64,000 bases of DNA from Paratinospora sagittata. Taxonomy: Eukaryota; Streptophyta; Magnoliopsida; Ranunculales; Menispermaceae. The position numbers were made by a program, and so were the translations under genes. Below are positions 23,351-33,419 of the stretch, in pieces; the stretch's first letter is position 1; each line of letters starts with the position of its first letter. Under the pieces are notes generated by a model. That model made no database searches. It saw nothing but the letters and a program-made list of their open reading frames with translations, and was not told the DNA's origin. Location: positions 18,638,286-18,702,285 of the forward strand of contig CM069603.1 of the NCBI GenBank assembly GCA_035771175.1. Reading direction: 5' to 3'.

Positions 23351-24888
23351 ATGGCCTCAAGTGGAGGAACGACTTCCAGTAGTCGGGAACCAATTCCCAC
23401 TAAACTCAAGGAATTGTCCACAAGGGAGGTTATGACTATGAGGAGTATCGAAAATAGAGATCTCCGCCTCCGTCCGATCCGTCACGAAAAACTCGCAACA
23501 CTGGGGTAGTTGAACATAACAAAAGTTGAGGGTCACGTCTCTCACAACTTGATGAAATCCTTCTACGAATCCATGAATTGCATAGGACTTCAAGAAGATG
23601 GGAGACAACGGTCAAGGGAACAAAGATCTCTATCAACGTCGAAATTATTGCGCGACTTATGGAGATTCCAATTGAAGATAGAATCATTGACCACACGAAC
23701 CCCAGACAGTTGTTCAATTTTCTCGCCAAAGAGTCGTACATCCAATGAACGTACACCAACCTCTCAAACAACCTCCTTAAACCATCTTTTGCCGGTCTTG
23801 GAAAGATCATATTCGGCAACATCTTGCCAGAAAGAGGGACTAGAGGCACTATGTCAAGAGCTCAACTTCTTGTGTTATACTGCATAGAGAAGAAAATTAA
23901 GGTCTCCCTATCACATATCATCATCCAACAAATGTTGAGGGTGATTCAAAACCCTTTAAGAAAGGATCTCCTAGGTTACGGAGTCTTGATCATGAGGATG
24001 CTATACGAGGGAAATGTCAACACTTTTGATGAGTCTTCGAAGCAGGTCACTGAGGCGGTTACCGCATTCTCTATCTTCAGGACATATGTCACATGTGGAG
24101 GGGTAACTGGCGAGGAAGTATTCGGCGCGACTTTTAGTAACGAAAGAATTAGAGACGAAAAAGGACATTGTTACCGAAAAAGTCGACGCAAGATCCCTGT
24201 TAGGGAGGTAACAAATAAAGAGCCATACCAGAACCCTACGTCAGACCTAGCCTCGAATAATGATCCAACTGAGAACCTGTTCACTAAGGAAGACTTATTT
24301 GCCAACCTAAATCAATCTCAACCAAATCAGGATAGACAAGAAGTTCCAGCAAATCCACCTTCTTAGAACATACCAACTCAAGGCAATACTATGTACCAAA
24401 GGTTTCCAACTGCTGAGGTACTTTATCGGCCAGTTCCACAAGTTCCTGTGAACCAACAACAACAGAATTGGGCGGCACCAATTTATGGAAGACAAGACAT
24501 TCCAATGAGCCCATTGTTTGAAAACATTTCAACCCAAGCATATCCAAATTTTCAAGGGGTTGCAGTTAGGGAATCCCCGTACAGCCAAAACTACTACCCC
24601 ACATCTATGAGTCAACCGTACGGCCAATACTTTCCACCAATGCCTACGGCCTACCCTCCACCTATGGGACAATCAAACTATCAACCATCGATGGGGCAAT
24701 CACCTAACCCATTCGAGCAGTTAAACATGATAGTAGCTAGTATTGTTGAGATAAAAGAGACTCAAAATACTTTGTTAACAAGTATGCAAAACGTCGAAGA
24801 ACAACGAGCAAATTCTCAACCTTCTTCTAGTAGTCTGTTTGTACCTAGCAGGAGGTCTAGAAGGAGTAGTAGTAGGCAGGAAAACTAG
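23351..24888 (+). pseudogene. Gy2 ORF1, extra gene before gag
   Basis: ATG at 23351, eight bases after a TTTTCCTTTCAG tract. Translation in pieces: a Ser/Thr-rich start (MASSGGTTSSSREPIPTKL), a central helical region (VKGTKISINVEIIARLMEIP; MSRAQLLVLYCIEKKIKVSL), then a Tyr/Pro/Gln-rich tail (YPTSMSQPYGQYFPPM) and a terminal helix (LNMIVASIVEIKETQ). It has a stop near 23508, a frameshift, a stop near 23742 and another near 24364. The central region resembles the putative plant transposon protein domain found in many plant genomes; this is from memory of that family and untested. The function is unknown. Confidence 0.65.
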
Positions 24889-25671
24889 GAATGATCACTG
24901 GCATTGTAAAATTTTAATTTATATATGAATGAAATGTTTTGTTTAAGACTAGCTTTGGTGGGCTAACTTACAACCATCCTTTCTTTTGTATCACTAACTT
25001 TGGAGTGGTATGGTACACAACAAAATTGGAGGATACTAAATAAAATGTGGAAGTAAGAAAACCCACGACCTTGTGTGAAAAGAAACATTTGGAGAAAGTT
25101 GCATTACTAACATTATCACTTAGTTTACACGATATGGGACGAGTAAACTTGGACGATACTATTAGTAAATTACGATTCAACCGATGTTTTATAAAGACCG
25201 TGTTCATGCAACTTAACTTAGTTGACACCCTTATTACCAAATTCATGTGGTATGGGACACATGAATTTCGATAATAATCGAAAAGACTAAGCAAAAGAGT
25301 TTGAATACATAAGATTGCGATAGAACGTTAGATCAGGATATTTACCGAGGCAAATCTTAGAATTTTTATGACTCGTATGGATTTTCAATGAAATATTTAT
25401 GTATGTTCACAAAAATTAGAACCAAAACATTTGAAATACTTGCAAAGTTTTATACTTATTATGTAAACATTCTAACCTTGTCTTTACACCATGACCAAAC
25501 ATACGAGGCACATAAGATTTTTTGATTCCTCAACAAAAACCTTACACTATACTTAGAAGAATAGGTGGTTTTTATTACAGTACTCTCAAAATTGTTGCTA
25601 AGAATACCATAACATTATACTTGGCTACAGTTCCTAAATCATGGTTTTATTTTCTCCTTGCCAGTGAGAAG
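24889..25671 (+). other. Gy2 spacer between ORF1 and gag
   Basis: About 780 bp with no recognisable gene; the short frames are unsupported. It ends in TTTTATTTTCTCCTTGCCAG (25645-25664), a good splice-acceptor-like tract seven bases before the gag ATG. Confidence 0.5.
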
Positions 25672-27022
25672 ATGCAAACCAGGAAGAGAGGAAGGCCACG
25701 TACTGTCCGTCCAGCAAAGGAGGGACTTCCTGCGATTCAGAATCAGGAACTGCAGCCTTCGGCGACAGCACAGGCCACACCTGACACTGCCACTACATCT
25801 GGGCAGGCAATACCACCCCAACCTACACCCTCTGCCATGCCTTCGAGTATGGAAGTCTTCTTCGCCGGACTTACCGAGGCGATGAAAGTAACAGTTTAGA
25901 CGACCGCTCGTGAGATTGCGACCAATCAGGTTGCCACTATGCAGCCACCCGTGAGATCTGGGTCGGAGACTCAAACCGACCAGATAATGAAGTACAATAG
26001 GCTACAACCTCTTACTTTTGCTGGCACCATTGATGCTGAAGAGGTGCAGAAATGGAGAGATGAGTAAAAGAAGGCTCTCGATGCAATGGGAGTCGATGAG
26101 ACACGAAAGATTCCACTCGCAACCTACCAACTTATTGGTGGAGCAAATACATGGTGCATAACTATAAAAGAGGACCCAAGGTTCAACACAGCGGACATGA
26201 CTTGGCAACAGTTCGAGTCAATGTTTATTGATGAATATTTTCCCGGTACAGTGAAGAGGCTGAAGCGCCAGGAATTCGCCAAGAGTTACCACGACAGCAT
26301 GACAGTCAGGGAGTACGCTGGCAAGTTCAAAGAATTATCGGTCTACTCTCTCTCCACCATCTCAACGGAGCAAGATAAGACCGAGAAATTCTACAATGGC
26401 CTGCGTCCTGATATTCGACAAGCCTTGTCGATCTTGGATCTCAAGATTTACAAAGAGGTCGTTGACAAGACCATGAGCTTTGAACAAGAGAAGATCATGC
26501 AGGAGCAGAGACTGAATAGGGGAAAATGACCTGCCACGTTTTCCCAACATGGCTCGCAACAGGGCAACAAGAAGAAGCCCTACTATAATCAAAACCCAGC
26601 CCTCCCAACCCCTGTTCAGTAGAATGAGGCCACAACACCTGTGGCTGCACCAGCTAACCCTGGCCATCAGGGTTTTCGTAATCATGGCCGCGGAGCAGAG
26701 AATGAATAGGAAAAAATGGCCTGCAACGTTTTCCCAACAGGGCTCGCAATAGGGAAAAAAGAAGAAGCCCTACAATAATCAAAACCCAGGCCCCTGTTCA
26801 GAAGAATGAGGCCATGACACCTGTGGCTGCACCAGCTAACCCTGGCCATCAGGGTTTTCGCAATCATGGCCGCGGAGGCTGTCACGGCAGGGGTGGCCGT
26901 CGAAACGGCAATGGCAGAGGTGGTGGTCAACACCACAATCAGCATGGCCAACAGAACCGTCAGTAGTATCGGCCGACGTGTTACAATTGCGCCCAGAAGG
27001 GCCATGTAAGATATGCCTGTCC
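25672..27022 (+). pseudogene. gag: Gy2 gag
   Basis: ATG at 25672 opens MQTRKRGRPRTVRPAKEG, where RKRGRPR resembles an AT-hook. The gag core follows (PLTFAGTIDAEEVQKWRDE; MTWQQFESMFIDEYFP; REYAGKFKELSVYS) and a CCHC knuckle CYNCAQKGHVRYAC (about 26979-27020). Stops at 25897, 26066, 26527 and later replace Q or W codons. A 190-bp tandem duplication lies before the knuckle. Confidence 0.88.
26503..26878 (+). repeat. 190-bp tandem duplication in Gy2 gag
   Basis: Copies 26503-26692 and 26693-about 26878, both starting GAGCAGAGA.TGAATAGG and ending ATCATGGCCGCGGAG. The stops differ between copies, so the duplication predates part of the decay. Confidence 0.9.
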
Positions 27023-27199
27023 GCACGTTCAGCAACCTATTCCTTTTGTTCCCGTCCAACAAGCACCACCTGCTACTAATGCCCAACCCAGGCAGAACCA
27101 GCAGAACCAGGGGCAACGAAACCAGGGCAGAGCATTTGCTATAGCCCAACAACCCCTCCCAGACAACAATGTAGTCGAAGGTACATTTTTCTTCTTCAA

Positions 27200-27479
27200 T
27201 ACCATGGTGTATGTCTTGTTCGATTCTGGTGCTACGCATTCATTTATATCATCTGCATTTGTAAGACATTTAGGGTTGCATCCTGAACCCACAGAAATCA
27301 CAATCCATGTCACATCCCCTTTAGGATCTAGTACTGACGTAAACTTGCAGTGCTCTCAATGAGAGCTTCGAATGTCAGAACAGATTATATACGCAGATCT
27401 TTTTGTCATGGACATTGAAGACTTCGAAATCATCCTTGGCATGGACTAGCTCGCACCACTAAATGCAAAGATCGATTGT
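27200..27479 (+). pseudogene. pol: Gy2 aspartic protease
   Basis: VYVLFDSGATHSFISSAFV has the DSGAT active site, followed by the flap region and IILGMD. The W after GMD is TAG (27447-27449), and another W is TGA (27360-27362). The catalytic aspartate is intact. Confidence 0.85.
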
Positions 27480-28510
27480 ATGAAGAAGCAAGTTCAGTTA
27501 ACCATTTTTCTAAATGACCTTCCTGGTCTACCTCCGGTTAGGGAATTCGATTTTGAAATTAACCTCATACCTGGGACCGAGCCTATCTCCATTCCACCAT
27601 ACATAATGTCAAATGTTCAGCTGGTCGAATTGGACAAACAACTAAAGGAATTAGAGAGTCATGGTTTCATCAAAAAAAGTTCATCACCCTGGGGCGCTCC
27701 AGTTCTGTTTGTTCACAAAAAGGATGGTTCGTTACGACTTTGCATCGACTATCTCAAGCTGAATAACGTCACCATCAAGAACAGATACCCGTTACCCAAG
27801 ATCGATGACTTGTTTGACCAACTTAGAGATGCAAAATACTTTTCTAAGATTGATTTACGATCCGGTTATCACCAACTCCAGATCCGAGAGTCGGACATTA
27901 CCAAGACAGCATTCAGAACTCGATACGGTCGCTACGAGTTCTTAGTCATGTCGTTCGGTCTAACAAACGCACCTGCTGCATTCATGGATTTGATGAATCG
28001 CATCTTGAGCTTATACATAGACCGATTTGAGGTGGTTTTGTGGACGATATCTTTATATATTCCTCAACCGAGGAAGACCATAAGATACATCTGAAGATAG
28101 TCCTCCAGACCTTGAAAGACCACCAGTTGTATGCAAAGTTGAGTAAGTGCGAATTTTGGGCGAAGCGAGTTCAATTCCTAGGCCATGTGGTTTCAGGCAA
28201 TGGCATTGAGGTTGATCCTTCTAAGGTTGAAGCAGTTTTAAACTGGAAGCAGCCTACCACTGTTACTCAAATTAGGAGTTTTCTTAGTTTGGCTGGCTAT
28301 TACAAACGCTTCATCAATGACTTCTCAAAGATTGCTGAACCTATGACCAAGCTCACTCGGAAAGACGTGCGATTCATCTGGAATCCCGCCTGTGAATCAT
28401 CATTTCAGGAATTGAAGAAGCACCTCACGACTACACCAGTACTCATCACTCCAAGAAATACACTTGGATTTTCACTATGCACCGATGCCTCTCTCCAAGG
28501 CTTAGGTGTT
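27480..28510 (+). pseudogene. pol: Gy2 reverse transcriptase
   Basis: Conserved RT blocks: [77 protein letters not shown], then FVDDIFIYS and [17 protein letters not shown] single-base loss in the T run before FVDD shifts the frame exactly at the catalytic motif (about 28033-28040). Otherwise the domain is nearly continuous. Confidence 0.92.
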
Positions 28511-28810
28511 GTACTCATGCAAGGAGGCCAAGTTGTCGCATACGCCTCGCGGCAACTGAAGATTCATGAGGGTAATTACCCAACCCATGACTTGGAACTT
28601 GCAGCTATTTATTTGCATTGAAGTTATGGCGTCATTACCTATACGGTGAACGGTTTGAGGTCTTTTCGGATCACAAGAGTCTTAAGTACATCTACACTCA
28701 GAGAGACCTAAACCTCCGCCAAAGACGATGGTTGGAATTCTTGAAAGATTATGACTTTTAACTCCAATACCATCCCGGTAAGGCCAATGTTGTGGCTGAT
28801 GCCCTAAGTA
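28480..28810 (+). pseudogene. pol: Gy2 RNase H
   Basis: [40 protein letters not shown], then [10 protein letters not shown] and GKANVVADALSKK. Catalytic D, E and D are visible. There is a frameshift near 28610 and a stop near 28758. Confidence 0.88.
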
Positions 28811-29107
28811 AAAAATTTTATGTTGCTTGCGCTCTTAACTTCGAAATGGGGAAGTTGGCTACAGAGATGGCGAATTTTAACCTACAACTGATCGAAGAGG
28901 GACCAAGATCACGACTCTCTCAATGTCAACCAACTTTGAGCTCGTTCGAAAGATTTCAGTACCTCAAGCCAACGACCCTATGTTAATGGAGAAACAAAAA
29001 CTTCTACTCAGCGGACGGGACCTTCCTCACTAGTCGATCTCTGAAGACGGGGCCGTTTCTACAAAAAATATCTCTGTCTATCGAACGATCCTGAGGTTCG
29101 GAAAGAA

Positions 29108-30082
29108 GTGCTCACTGAGATGCACTATTCGAGGTTCGCTATGCATCCTGGGGGTGACAAGATGTACAAGGATGTCAAGCGACAATTTTGGTTTTCTGGA
29201 ATGAAGAACGCGATTGCAGACTTTGTTGCTCGATGTCTCGTTTGCCAACAAGTTAAGGCAGAACGAAGACTCCCCTCTGGACTTCTCCAGCCGTTACCTA
29301 TTGGAGAATGGAAGTGGGAGAACATCGCAATGGATTTTGTTACGGCCTTGCCTCGAAATAATAAAGGGCAAGATGTTATTTGGGTTATCATTGACAGACT
29401 TACAAAGTCTACACACTTCTTGCCAATAAAATTTACGGATAACCCCACCAAACTTGCCGAACTATATGAAAGAGAGATCGTACGCCTACATGGCATGCCA
29501 CTCACGATCATCTCTGATCAAGACCCTCGATTCACATCAAAGTTTTGGCAAAGCTTCAAGAGTAGAATGGGCTCTAAGATCACCACGAGCACATCCTTTC
29601 ACCCTCAGACTGATGGACAGTCAGAGCGTCTTATTCAAATCTTAGAAGACATGTTACGGTGCTGCATTTTGGAGTTTAATGACGGATGGGAAAAGTACTT
29701 ACATTTAGCCGAGTTTGCATACAACAACAGCTACCAAACTAGTATCGGTATGGCACCGTACGAGGCTTTTTACGGTCGCCCTTGCAGATCTCCGGTATGC
29801 TGGTTAGATATGGCAGATCGACCGTAGTTGGGCCCTGAACTAGTTCAAGAGACTTCTGAGAATATCACACTAATAAAGGAACGACTTCGTGTTGCACAAA
29901 GTCGACAGAAGAGCTATGCCGACAAGCGGAGGCAGCATCTAGAATTTGATAAGCGGGACTTGGTTTTTCTAAAGGTTCAGCCCACAAGAGGTGTCAAACG
30001 CTTTGGGATCAAAGGAAAGCTCTCCCTACGGTATATAGGTCAATTTTAGATCATTGAACGTATTGGCAAACTCGCTTATCGT
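29108..30082 (+). pseudogene. pol: Gy2 integrase
   Basis: HHCC zinc domain (HYSRFAMHPGGDKM, CLVCQQVKAE), then the core with D in MDFVTALPR, D in ISDQDPRFTS, and E in DGQSERLIQ, so the D,D-35-E triad is present. A 239-residue frame (29108-29827) is open. The C-terminal part continues after a stop at about 29825, which both Gy2 copies share. Confidence 0.92.
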
Positions 30083-30379
30083 ATGTCCCTTCCATCGTCC
30101 ATGTCTAAGGTTCATGACGTCTTTCATGTATCCATGCTTCGAAAGTATATTCCTAATCCTTCACATATCATCCCTCTGGTCGAGGTTCGGGTTGAGGAAG
30201 GAAATAAATATCGGGAGAGAGCGATACAGATTTTGGATAGAAAAACTCAAGAACTAAGGAGACGTAGCATACAACTAGTGAAAGTGCTCTGGGATCACCA
30301 CGGAGTAGAGGAAACAACATGAGAACTAGAAGCAGCAATCAAACAGAAATACCCTGAATTATTTTCTAGTAATAACTAA
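30083..30379 (+). pseudogene. pol: Gy2 chromodomain and pol end
   Basis: VRVEEGNKYRERAIQILDRK, VKVLWDHHGVEETT, a stop (TGA, 30320-30322) at the conserved W, then ELEAAIKQKYPELF and the true stop at 30379. It matches copy 1. Confidence 0.88.
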
Positions 30380-30475
30380 TGATGTGATACATTGTACTAT
30401 TTCACTTATCAATAAAATCATGAAACTTTGTTTATACATAGCTTAATACATCGTTTCACTTGAATAATTATGCAG

Positions 30476-30988
30476 ATGTCAGAAAATAATATCGATGGAT
30501 ATAGTGATGCACACACGCAATGGCCTCCTTGGCAACTTGTGGTGACTCCTCCAGGATCTGAGTCTAGTCACTGCTACTTTGCATCACCAACTCCATCACC
30601 ACACAGACAACGAACCTTATCGCCAAAGCGTGCATGGCTTTTTCGTAACAATTTTGCCCAAAACAATCTCGTGCCCTCATCTTGGCAGGACCTTTTACCA
30701 AAATTGCCTGGCGGCCTGATTCGAGCAACAATACGAAAAAACATTCCACCGCTCAACCTCCCTCCCCACAAACGACGTAACCAACCCCCTACACCACCAT
30801 CTGTTAAGCAAATGTTGGAATCTTCTGAGGATGAATCCGACTCCATTTGCTCTCCATGGTTTAAAGATATTGAGAATTCCACTGACCACAGCGCCATTCA
30901 GGGACCATACAGGCACTACCCTGAACTAGCAAACGATGACACCGACAGTGAATCTCAAGCAGATAACCATCATGACTACTTGAACTAA
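30476..30988 (+). CDS. Gy2 accessory ORF3, open 170 residues
   Basis: It starts directly after TATGCAG, 96 bp past the pol stop, and ends 34 bp before the 3' LTR. The N-terminal half is proline- and serine-rich (SPTPSPHRQRTLSPKRAW). A basic patch (HKRRNQPPTPP) could be a nuclear signal. The C-terminus is acidic with casein-kinase-2-like serines (SSEDESDSICSP) and ends YRHYPELANDD. No known domain is recognised. It is the only fully open gene of this copy, and the family member at 3931-4460 shares N- and C-terminal motifs. It would need a spliced or subgenomic RNA to be translated. Confidence 0.7.
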   Translation: MSENNIDGYSDAHTQWPPWQLVVTPPGSESSHCYFASPTPSPHRQRTLSPKRAWLFRNNFAQNNLVPSSWQDLLPKLPGGLIRATIRKNIPPLNLPPHKRRNQPPTPPSVKQMLESSEDESDSICSPWFKDIENSTDHSAIQGPYRHYPELANDDTDSESQADNHHDYLN

Positions 30989-31004
30989 TTTCGAGGGAGA
31001 AATC

Positions 31005-31022
31005 CTTTTAAGGGGGGTAGAG
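31005..31022 (+). other. polypurine tract of Gy2 copy 2
   Basis: CTTTTAAGGGGGGTAGAG immediately before the 3' LTR. Confidence 0.85.
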
Positions 31023-32382
31023 TGTAATACCCTAGGATTTCACCAAAAAAAAAAATGATGTTCGGGCACGTGCCTGGAGTTCGGGTACCTGGCCGGAAGT
31101 CCGGGCGCCAATCTCTCTATATAAGGAACCCTCCTCATTTCTCATTCCTCACACCAAATCACCTCCTCTTGTGATTTTCTTTTCCTTTTCACTCATTTTG
31201 AGTTTTTGGTCTTTTGAGACTCTCTGAGCGGTGCAACGCGGTTCTGTCCGGGGGAAAGCGCCAGCTCTGAAAGAAGTTCTTATCTGAAGGTGGGGAACGA
31301 TACATAGGTTTGTGTGTCTTATAACTTTTATTAAAGTTTACATTCATTTATCATTATGTCTACTATTCATTTACATGACATTATTGCGTATAATGTTCAT
31401 ACTGTCATACTTATGCCTGTATACTTGGAGTTTATGTATTACATTGGCGTTATGCTAGATTAGTGTTCAATTTGGCTCAATCAGACTCAGTTTTGTCCTC
31501 GGTAACTTTAAATAGTGAACGGAAGTCAGCTGGCTGCTCTAGACGATTGGTATTTAAGTAGACCTCGTGCCTCACCTCTCAACTGGAGACTGATCCAGTT
31601 TGTCTTATTGGAAAGCTATCAGTTTACACAAGTAATATTGAACGTCCTAACCTGCACATCGTGATACCGACCCTGATAAGGATCACCAGACGTTGCCAAA
31701 TCCTGTCTAAATATTAAGTAAAGACCGGACCAGTTCATGAATTGGCATCATACATATCACCACCTAGGGGCGTAAGTGGTTTATGATTCATAGAATAGTT
31801 AGGAGCGATGCTCGCTATTCATTATATTTCTCTAGAGAGAGACGTACAATGAGAACCTGACTAATTCTGGGGAAGGACATCTGTACGTGATCCAGAGCGT
31901 CGATCTTGAGAAGTGACGTACAATGAGAACCCGGCTATTCCTGGGGAGGGACATCTGTACGTGAACTCAAGCGATGTACAGTCATCAAACCATTACGAGA
32001 CGGTGTCATGCATACATACATATTGATTGCTTATGATGCTTTGATGTGTATTTAAGATATTCGATTATGAAGTTTGCTTTCACGAACTATTTTCCCACTG
32101 AGCGCGTAGCTCACCCTGTTGTCATCAAATTTTTCATAGGAGATTAAGGTGGACAGGGTACAGGTTTTTGGGCCCACATTTTGTACCCTTTGTATTAGTC
32201 ATTGGGGATTTTTGGGAGAATGTTCCCTTAACCATTTCATGTACAAAAATATTCTGAAATTTATTAAATCAGACTTGTACTTAAATTGTGCTTCCGTTGA
32301 CTCTGTTATTATTGTTATAATGCATTCGCGCCCCATCCGTGAGTGTCCCGCCGGTTTAGGCGCGTTCGGGCGGGGTGTGACA
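31023..32382 (+). repeat. 3' LTR of Gy2 copy 2 (1360 bp)
   Basis: TGTAATACCCTAGG to GGTGTGACA, with TATA near 31117. Upstream of the TATA lies a longer GC-rich cluster than in the 5' LTR (GGCACGTGCC, GGTACC, GGCCGG), so this cluster has changed between the two LTRs of one element. Confidence 0.9.
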
Positions 32383-32387
32383 TTAAT

Positions 32388-33277
32388 TTTTTGGGCTTTT
32401 TAAGGGGAATCCATTGGAGAAGGAAGGAAAGAAGATGGCCAGGTTGTTGTGGAAACTGAGATTGGCCTTGGAAGCGAGGTGGATCGAAGATCTACAATAT
32501 TTCTAGCACATTTTATAGAGGATTTTGATGTTTTCTATCTCATTTTGTATTTTCTTCTCCAAGCTATGAACTAAATTTGAATTCTAGAGAATAGATGGAT
32601 CTTAGTTGTTTTTGATGGATTGATTGTGGATTTATTTCATTGTTAATGCAATTTTCTATGGTTTATTCATGATTTTTGTATTTAATGGTTTTAATTTACT
32701 GATCATGAATTGAATGAACTTAGATCTAAGGGGCGGCAATCAAGAGGGTTCTTTAGGTTGGAAAATGATAATTGTGACATGAAATTTCTATAGGATCGAG
32801 AGATTTATAGGATTTTATGAGATCATTTAAAAATTCCTAGAGTTTAGAGCATAATTGAGAAATGGATCTTTATTGAGAGATTGAGACCCAATTTCAATTA
32901 TAGATTTCAATCCAGCACTCGAGAGAGGGGATTGATGACCATTGGATTTGATATATAAATCTGGAAAATGAATTTAACAATGAATGATTCCAATTAATTC
33001 CGATTTGCAACTAAGTGAAGTCGATTCTCTAGAACCGTTCCATAATTGAATTTTTCTTACTTTATATTTTCTTTATATTTTCTTGCTTACATTCAAACCC
33101 TAATTTTTAACACTTTTATTCTAGTGATATCTTCTATTGATTGTCTAAATAAAGTTCTAAATCTATGAATTGGTAATTGAGAGAAAGTAATAATTCCCTG
33201 TGGATACGATAACCCACTCACCATGGGTATTATAACTTGATAATTCATACACTTGCGAATTTAAATTTATTTCATCA
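32388..33277 (+). repeat. Athila 5' LTR, second part
   Basis: It resumes after TSD ttaat and ends TTTCATCA next to the PBS. The GTGGATACGATAACCC and TTATAACTTGATAATTC stretch matches the Nat LTRs, showing common descent. Confidence 0.8.
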
Positions 33278-33283
33278 AGTTTT

Positions 33284-33301
33284 TGGCGGAGCTACTGGGG
33301 A
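33284..33301 (+). other. Athila primer binding site, diverged
   Basis: TGGCGGAGCTACTGGGGA, in the position of the tRNA-Asp complement TGGCGCCGTTGCCGGGGA but with several mismatches. Confidence 0.65.
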
Positions 33302-33419
33302 ATTGTTTACTTTTCTATCAATATCGAAAGTAATAGGTTTGAATTTTAATTTAGAATTTTATTTTCCTGAATTTTTCTAATTTTTTCTCTTTGATTGTGA
33401 TTGGCAGGACACGTGGTAT

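Larger units (their letters stand above)
21302..32382 (+). mobile_element. Gy2 chromovirus copy 2, complete (11.1 kb)
   Basis: 5' LTR, PBS, extra ORF1, gag-pol with chromodomain, ORF3, polypurine tract and 3' LTR. The TSD is tcaat (21297-21301) and ttaat (32383-32387), differing by one C-to-T. All genes carry stops or frameshifts. The chromodomain and tRNA-Met PBS place it with chromoviruses; the two extra ORFs are unusual. Confidence 0.9.

Noticed and set aside
25047..25274. 75-codon frame between ORF1 and gag of Gy2
   Set aside because: No motif, no second copy to compare, and no acceptor-like context. Left as spacer.
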